A program made the position numbers and the translations under genes. This document shows, one piece after another, positions 16,282-20,131 of a stretch of DNA of 20,131 nucleotides; positions within the stretch are counted from its first letter, which is position 1; every line of letters starts with the position of its first letter. A model generated the notes under the pieces. The model made no database searches and was not told where the DNA came from. It worked only from the letters and a program-made list of their open reading frames with translations. Source of the stretch: Atopobiaceae bacterium UBA7016 (GTDB taxonomy: Bacteria > Actinomycetota > Coriobacteriia > Coriobacteriales > Atopobiaceae); contig DJXA01000198.1 of the NCBI GenBank assembly GCA_002449555.1, positions 1 to 20,131 on the forward strand, read 5' to 3'.

Positions 16282-17354
16282 CAGGCCACCCGCCCTCTGC
16301 GCTCCAGCAGCACCCAGATGACGACCGGTGCGCACACAATGGCGGTCAACGTCGAGACGGGCATCTCGATAGGCGAAAAGAGCATGCGCGCAAGGAGGTC
16401 GCACCCCAGGCAGACGACCGATCCCGTCAAAAACGTTGCGGGGACGACCAGCTGCGGGCGTGATGTGCCGAGGAGCCGTCGCGCGACATGCGGCACTGCG
16501 ACGCCCACAAAGCTGATGGGACCCGCAAATGCCGTCACGCACGAGGCAAGCACGCTCGCAATGACGATGACCGTACGGCGGAAGCTCCGCACGTTGACGC
16601 CCATGCTTTCGGCGTACGACTCGCCCAGCTGATAGGCTCCCAAGGGCTTGGACAGGGCAAACGTTACCAGCGAGGCAACGAGCACCACCGCGGCCATCAG
16701 CGCAACCTGGCGCGTGTTGACGCCCGAGAAGCTGCCCAACGACCAGTTGCGCAGGTTGGCAATGTTGGCGTCGCTCGCAAAGGTGATGAGGACGTCGGTG
16801 GCCGCGCTGCACACGTAGCCAATCATCACGCCCACGATGACGAGCGTCGAGGCCGAGCGGACCCTTCGTGACACCGCGAGAACGGCCGCCATGGCGCCCA
16901 GCGAGCCGCAGAAGGCCGCGCCGAGCGACATCCAAGACGACATGGCCTGCGTGTCGCCCAGGATGAGGACCATTACCACGGCCACGGCAAGCTTTGCGCC
17001 GCTTGAAATGCCCAAGGTATACGGCCCTGCGATGGGGTTGGCAAAGAGCGTCTGCAGCAAGAGGCCCGCAAGGCCCAGCGCGCCGCCCAAGATAGCGGCC
17101 GCGCAGAGCCGGGGAAGGCGAATGTTCCAGATCACCTGGTACGCGGTCTCGCCTGCGCCCCTACCCATGAGGATGGGGACAATCTGCCCCACGGGAACAT
17201 TGACGGTACCTACGCAGAGGTTGGCCACCAGTGCGATGACGAGCAGTGCCGCCAGACTGGCGAACACGCACGCAACGCGCGCGGTGCGGCCCGCGCCGTA
17301 TGACTCAGCGTTTGCCATGCCGCTTCCGCTGCCCGTCACTACCCGCCTGGTCAT
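16281..17354 (-). CDS. Permease of a FecCD/BtuC-type ABC importer
   Basis: The 357-residue membrane protein has roughly ten hydrophobic segments. It carries the family blocks VIWNIRLPRLCAAAILGGALGLAG (near 74-97), LLQTLFANPIAGPYTLGISSGA, and the cytoplasmic coupling region GPISFVGVAVPHVARRLLG. A single permease gene is present, so it should work as a homodimer, like BtuC. It follows the substrate-binding protein with an ATGA overlap and is followed by the ATPase. A second in-frame ATG lies 12 codons downstream (17318), just before MANAESYG, and could be used, since the first 12 residues are not typical. Confidence 0.93.
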   Translation of the reverse strand: MTRRVVTGSGSGMANAESYGAGRTARVACVFASLAALLVIALVANLCVGTVNVPVGQIVPILMGRGAGETAYQVIWNIRLPRLCAAAILGGALGLAGLLLQTLFANPIAGPYTLGISSGAKLAVAVVMVLILGDTQAMSSWMSLGAAFCGSLGAMAAVLAVSRRVRSASTLVIVGVMIGYVCSAATDVLITFASDANIANLRNWSLGSFSGVNTRQVALMAAVVLVASLVTFALSKPLGAYQLGESYAESMGVNVRSFRRTVIVIASVLASCVTAFAGPISFVGVAVPHVARRLLGTSRPQLVVPATFLTGSVVCLGCDLLARMLFSPIEMPVSTLTAIVCAPVVIWVLLERRGRVA

Positions 17355-18547
17355 GCCAGCCGCCTCAAAAAGGTGAGACCCTCGTCCTGTCCCAGAAACG
17401 CATGGTGCATGTCAGAGATGATGGTTCCCGCCTCAAGCATCTGCTGGTACATGTCCTGATCGGTCACCCAGACATCGCCCGTCTGGACTGCCTTGAAGTC
17501 ATTCATCAGCTCGTTTTTCGCGAGCAGGTCATCCAGCGAGGTGACGCCGTTGTCAATCGAAGTGTTGTAGATGATCACGTCGGCGTCCTTCGCGGTGGCG
17601 TAGAAGGTCTCCATCTGCAGCGTCATGCTGCTTGACCCCGCCTGCGCCGCCTCGAGGGTGTCGAAGGCGTAGGTACCGCCTGCCTGCGCAATCATCTTGG
17701 TCACGTAGTCTCCCGGCCGGCGCACCACCGCCGCGCCGTTGCTGTTGAAGTAGAAGAACACCACCGTCTTGCCCGTGGGCTCCTCCGCAACCTCGCTCGC
17801 CTGGTCAACCTGCCGCTGGAAGGCCTCGGCTGCCTCGGCCTCCTTTCCCAGCAGGACGCCGTACAGCTTAATCCACTCGGCGCGCGCCAGCGGCTCTTCC
17901 TCATAGCTCGAGAGCTCGGTCAGCACGGGAATCCCCAGCTCAATAAGCTTCTCGCGCACCTCGGGCGTGTGGTTGATCATGGTGTTCTCCACAGCGAGGC
18001 GCACCCCGCGCGAGATGAGCAGCTCGTAGTCGGGTGCGCGGTACTTGCCGCCGTAGACTATGGCGCCCTCGTCCATTGCCTGGCGCGCCGAGGCGATGGA
18101 CCAGTCATCGCGCTCGAGGCCCGAGACGGTGATGGCGTCCAGCGCCCCCAATGCGCCGAAAAGGCACATGGTGTCGCTTGCGGCCAAGTAGATGTCCCCA
18201 ACCGGTTGCTGCAGCACCACGATGTCATTCGCGATGCCCTGCGGCACCGGCATGCCCTCAGGAACCACGAGGTAGCGGCTACCGTCTGCCAGACACAGCA
18301 GGCGGTAGCCACCCTCGTAGGAATCGACCGTGAAGCGTCGGGCATAGGAAAGCTCGAGCGATTCGGTCACGCCCCAACCGTTTCCCAGGTCAGCGTTGTG
18401 GAAGCTGCCGACCAGCGTCGTGTGCACCTGCGCCTGAGGCTGGGCGTCGGTCTTCTGGGCGGGTGCGCGAACGCAGGTGGTCAGGGCAAGAGCCAAGACC
18501 AACGCACATGCGCCCACCGTTATGAAGCTGTGCCTTTTCACGCCCAT
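17351..18547 (-). CDS. Substrate-binding (lipo)protein of the ABC importer, FecB/BtuF-like
   Basis: The 398-residue protein has a signal segment (8-24) ending LALALTTC. Cys25 could be lipidated, but Thr in the position before it is unusual for a lipobox. The mature part follows the two-lobe periplasmic-binding pattern of iron/cobalt-chelate and B12 binders, with RLLCLADGSRYLVVPEG, DTMCLFGALGALDAITVSG, KYRAPDYELLISRGVRLAVEN, ELSSYEEEPLARAEWIKLYGVLLGKE and, in lobe two, GKTVVFFYFNSNG. Close relatives I recall sit with CbiK and corrin genes in anaerobes, so a cobalt or iron chelate, haem or corrinoid are the likely ligands; the sequence does not decide. It ends in an ATGA overlap with the permease and begins 9 bases after the small lipoprotein gene. 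Confidence 0.88.
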   Translation of the reverse strand: MGVKRHSFITVGACALVLALALTTCVRAPAQKTDAQPQAQVHTTLVGSFHNADLGNGWGVTESLELSYARRFTVDSYEGGYRLLCLADGSRYLVVPEGMPVPQGIANDIVVLQQPVGDIYLAASDTMCLFGALGALDAITVSGLERDDWSIASARQAMDEGAIVYGGKYRAPDYELLISRGVRLAVENTMINHTPEVREKLIELGIPVLTELSSYEEEPLARAEWIKLYGVLLGKEAEAAEAFQRQVDQASEVAEEPTGKTVVFFYFNSNGAAVVRRPGDYVTKMIAQAGGTYAFDTLEAAQAGSSSMTLQMETFYATAKDADVIIYNTSIDNGVTSLDDLLAKNELMNDFKAVQTGDVWVTDQDMYQQMLEAGTIISDMHHAFLGQDEGLTFLRRLA

Positions 18548-18556
18548 GACCTTGGT

Positions 18557-18988
18557 TTACGACGCGTCCGAGGGCGCGTGGAAGACGATGGTGTGGTCGT
18601 ACCACGTGTCCCTGCGCTGCCCATACGCGGCAACAGCAAGCTCCTCGTCGAGCGCGGAGACGGGGATGTCGAAGGTGTACTTGCCCTCGTCGTTCAGGTA
18701 GTAGTCGTAAACCCCCTCGGTTGCGGCGGCCGCCTTCTCGGCAGTTCCGAAGTACAGCTTGGAGAAGCCCTCCCCCGGAAGTACCAAGACCGCGGAGTAC
18801 GTGCCGTTTTCGATGGTCAGCTGACAGGAATCGGAGCGGAACATGCTCGAATCCGTCTCGACCTCTATCTGGTAGGTTCCGTCAGCGGGGCCCTGCTGGG
18901 CCGCGCCGCTCCCGCAGCCCACGACGCACAGGGCCACGCCCAGGCACAGCAGGATGCTGAAAAGAAGAGACAAAGCCCTGTTCTTCAT
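18557..18988 (-). CDS. Small lipoprotein with a NEAT-like beta-sandwich domain
   Basis: The 143-residue protein has a signal peptide with a good lipobox (VVGC, Cys25), a short linker and one domain at about 36-140. The order DGTYQIEVETDSSMF, IENGTYSAVLVL, YFGTAEKAAAA, YTFDIPVSALDEELAVAAYG and WYDHTIVFHAPS fits the same beta-sandwich family as the protein at 2591-3151. Related domains often occur beside iron, haem or cobalt-chelate importers and may capture or pass on the ligand; direct function is not known to me. AGGAG lies six bases before the ATG at 18988. It sits between the exported CbiK and the substrate-binding protein, with 9-base gaps on both sides, so the three outer-face proteins and the importer form one unit. 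Confidence 0.82.
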   Translation of the reverse strand: MKNRALSLLFSILLCLGVALCVVGCGSGAAQQGPADGTYQIEVETDSSMFRSDSCQLTIENGTYSAVLVLPGEGFSKLYFGTAEKAAAATEGVYDYYLNDEGKYTFDIPVSALDEELAVAAYGQRRDTWYDHTIVFHAPSDAS

Positions 18989-18997
18989 CGCGTTCTC

Positions 18998-19903
18998 CTA
19001 TGCGTTGGCGATGGCGTCGGCCACGTGGCTGACGTAGATCTCGTCGATGGTGTCAAGCTGGCCCAGGCCCTCAAGCACGCACGTCGTCTCGATGCCCGCC
19101 GAGGTCATGACGGAAATGAAGGACTCGGGATCCTCAGGGTCAGCCATGTCGTTGTTGGCATGGTCACCGGCCACGACCATCATGGGACGCAGCACGGCCT
19201 TGGTGTATCCCGCTTCCTTGACAGCGGCGACCACGTCGTCGAAGGTCGGGGTGGCCTCGACGGTCGCGATGAAGTAGTTGTTGTAGCCCAGGTTGTTGAA
19301 GACGTCCTGCATCGTTGCGTAGATGGAGTTGGACTCCGCCTCGGTGCCGTGGCCCATCAGGCAGATAGCGGTGTCGTCGTCCTCGTAGCGCTCCATCGAC
19401 GCCTTGATGGCCTCCGCGACGGCAATCTGGTCATCCTCGGTCGTGAGCAGCGGCGCACCAAGTACGCACTTGTCGAACGACGAGGCATAGTCCTCGAGCG
19501 CGTTCTTGATGTCGGTGTACTCGAAGCCGTCCATCAGGTGCGTCGGCTGGACGATGAGCTCCTTGACGCCGTCAGCCACAATCTTGTCCATGGCCTCCTC
19601 GAAGCTATCGATGTGGCGGCCGGTATCCTTCTCGATGTGGTCGATGACGCCCTGGGCCGTGAAGGCACGGCGAACGTCGTAGTCAGGGTATGCCTCGCGG
19701 ATGTCAGACTCGATGGCGCCAATGGTGGCGTGACGGCTGCTTGCATAGCTGGTGCCAAAGCTCACCACCAAGATGACTGGCTTCACAGCAGCAGGAGCTG
19801 CCGGCGTGTTGCTTGCGCAGGCCGCAAGGCCCATGAGCGCAACGGCGGAGCCAGCCGCGGCAGCGGTAAGGAAACAACGACGTGAGGTAGAGCGATCGAG
19901 CAT
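18998..19903 (-). CDS. cbiK: Sirohydrochlorin cobaltochelatase CbiK, exported Tat-type lipoprotein form
   Basis: CbiK inserts cobalt into sirohydrochlorin. The 301-residue protein has the chelatase fold motifs: VILVVSFGTSYASSR (43-57), IVQPTHLMDGFEY (117-129), the catalytic MGHGTEAESN (183-192, His185) and MMVVAGDHANNDM (241-253, His248). Before this lies a signal peptide with a twin-arginine motif SRRCFL (7-12) and lipobox LAAC (Cys29), predicting an exported lipid-anchored enzyme. A periplasmic CbiK is known from Desulfovibrio vulgaris and was linked to haem or iron transport, so this protein may serve uptake rather than, or as well as, biosynthesis. The ATG at 19903 gives the clean signal peptide. 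The 40-residue upstream extension overlaps the leader RNA and lacks a ribosome-binding site. Confidence 0.9.
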   Translation of the reverse strand: MLDRSTSRRCFLTAAAAGSAVALMGLAACASNTPAAPAAVKPVILVVSFGTSYASSRHATIGAIESDIREAYPDYDVRRAFTAQGVIDHIEKDTGRHIDSFEEAMDKIVADGVKELIVQPTHLMDGFEYTDIKNALEDYASSFDKCVLGAPLLTTEDDQIAVAEAIKASMERYEDDDTAICLMGHGTEAESNSIYATMQDVFNNLGYNNYFIATVEATPTFDDVVAAVKEAGYTKAVLRPMMVVAGDHANNDMADPEDPESFISVMTSAGIETTCVLEGLGQLDTIDEIYVSHVADAIANA

Positions 19904-19909
19904 GGTAGA

Positions 19910-19950
19910 CACCTGCCCTTCTGGCCACATGGCCGACGTGAGGGCAGGCG
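19910..19950 (-). promoter_or_regulatory. Hairpin burying the ribosome-binding site of cbiK
   Basis: On the RNA, CGCCTGCCCT (19950-19941) can pair with AGGGCAGGTG (19919-19910) over 10 pairs, one of them G-U, enclosing a small GGCC/GGCC hairpin (19934-19923). The 3' arm contains the only purine-rich site (AAGGGCAGG) in front of the ATG at 19903. There is no U-run after it, so it should act on translation, not termination. A competing 6-pair hairpin (19972-19957) contains a second GCCTGC that could also pair with this site. Confidence 0.6.
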
Positions 19951-19970
19951 GAACCAGCAGGCAAATGCCC

Positions 19971-20105
19971 GCAGACAGAATCACTGACCAGCGCGTTATT
20001 GCTGGAACAGCGGAATGAGCCATAAGTACAGCGACGACTGATCCGGAGTTGAACCGGAATCCTTTCAGAAGGCCTTGCAGTTCGGTGACCGTACCCTCGG
20101 TTTCT
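19971..20105 (-). ncRNA. Probable cobalamin riboswitch (5' leader of the cbi operon)
   Basis: The leader on the minus strand has a 5-pair stem with a 7-base loop, TCCGG-TTCAACT-CCGGA (20059-20043). This matches P4-L4 of the cobalamin riboswitch, whose loop consensus is U-G-N-A-A-N-U; the G is changed to U here. It is preceded by GAAAGGAT, comparable to the usual AAAAGGGAA, and followed by CAGTCGTCGCTGTACTTATGG in the P5 region. GGTCAGTGATTCTGTCTGC (19990-19972) resembles the B12 box and keeps its CAG/CUG hairpin, though only about 9 of 16 positions agree. Location before a B12 operon supports the call. The outer P1 pairing was not established. A tRNA was considered because the stem-loop mimics a T-arm, but no acceptor or anticodon arm exists. 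Confidence 0.6.
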
Positions 20106-20116
20106 ATGGTCTCACC

Positions 20117-20125
20117 ATGATAGCA
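20117..20125 (-). promoter_or_regulatory. Candidate extended -10 promoter element of the cbi operon
   Basis: TGCTATCAT on the minus strand is a TGn-extended -10 box with the same TATCAT hexamer as the MarR promoter. It would start transcription near 20110, just before the riboswitch fold. The -35 region lies at or beyond the right edge, so the element cannot be confirmed. An ATGGT/ACCAT hairpin overlaps it. Confidence 0.4.
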
Positions 20126-20131
20126 GGAAGC

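Noticed and set aside
15457..16935. A 492-residue version of the ABC ATPase with a long N-terminal extension
   Set aside because: The extension is a shadow of the permease gene on the same strand in another frame. The ATPase start at 16281 is fixed by the TGATG junction and the standard family length.
17969..19885. A 638-residue open frame on the plus strand
   Set aside because: It lies antisense to cbiK, the lipoprotein and the substrate-binding gene, has a histidine/arginine/valine-rich composition typical of GC-rich shadow frames, and shows no recognisable domain.
20031..20110. A tRNA gene on the minus strand, because TCCGG-TTCAACT-CCGGA looks like a T-arm
   Set aside because: No matching 7-bp acceptor stem, anticodon arm or D-arm can be found around it. 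The same stem-loop fits P4 of a cobalamin riboswitch, and the location before a B12 operon supports that.
1..20131. CRISPR arrays, insertion sequences, attachment sites, rRNA genes
   Set aside because: No short regularly spaced repeats, transposase or integrase motifs or rRNA-like sequence were seen; composition is even across the window.

Overview
The window is a nearly complete anaerobic (early cobalt insertion) cobalamin biosynthesis locus from a high-GC bacterium. The protein families, the two-form CobU arrangement, the frequent 4-base ATGA gene overlaps and the FecB-type importer genes suggest an anaerobic gut or oral actinobacterium of the class Coriobacteriia (Olsenella, Atopobium or Collinsella-like). 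This taxon is an inference from gene content, not from a marker gene.

Layout. At 1-574, on the minus strand, lies an unrelated pair: a MarR-family regulator whose stop overlaps the start of a gene that runs off the left edge. A divergent promoter region (524-677) separates it from a plus-strand operon at 678-3151. That operon encodes a cysteine-rich metal-binding protein, full-length CobU, CobS, a short second CobU-like protein, and an exported membrane-anchored beta-sandwich protein. It converges on the minus-strand operon at 3141-3183, where a perfect 12-bp inverted repeat contains both stop codons.

The rest (3173-20131) is one minus-strand operon of 18 tightly packed genes. In transcription order it runs: exported CbiK chelatase, small lipoprotein, substrate-binding protein, permease and ATPase of a metal/siderophore/corrinoid-type importer, cbiD, cbiF, cbiG, cbiH, cbiJ, cbiE, cbiA, cbiB, threonine-phosphate decarboxylase (cobD), cbiP, cbiC, cobT and the phosphatase cobC. 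From the permease onward, neighbouring genes overlap or are one base apart. The leader (about 19904-20110) contains a probable cobalamin riboswitch. It is followed by a strong hairpin that buries the ribosome-binding region of cbiK, so translational control by B12 is likely.

The genes cover ring methylation and contraction (CbiF, G, H, J, E, C, D), amidation (CbiA, CbiP), the aminopropanol arm (threonine-phosphate decarboxylase, CbiB) and lower-ligand assembly (CobT, CobU, CobS, CobC). No gene for CbiL (C20 methylation), CbiT (C15 methylation and C12 decarboxylation), the cob(I)alamin adenosyltransferase or sirohydrochlorin synthesis is present. These must lie elsewhere or be replaced. The most unusual elements are the lipoprotein-type CbiK next to an importer, the paired long and short CobU proteins with complementary motifs, and the same beta-sandwich domain at both ends of the locus.
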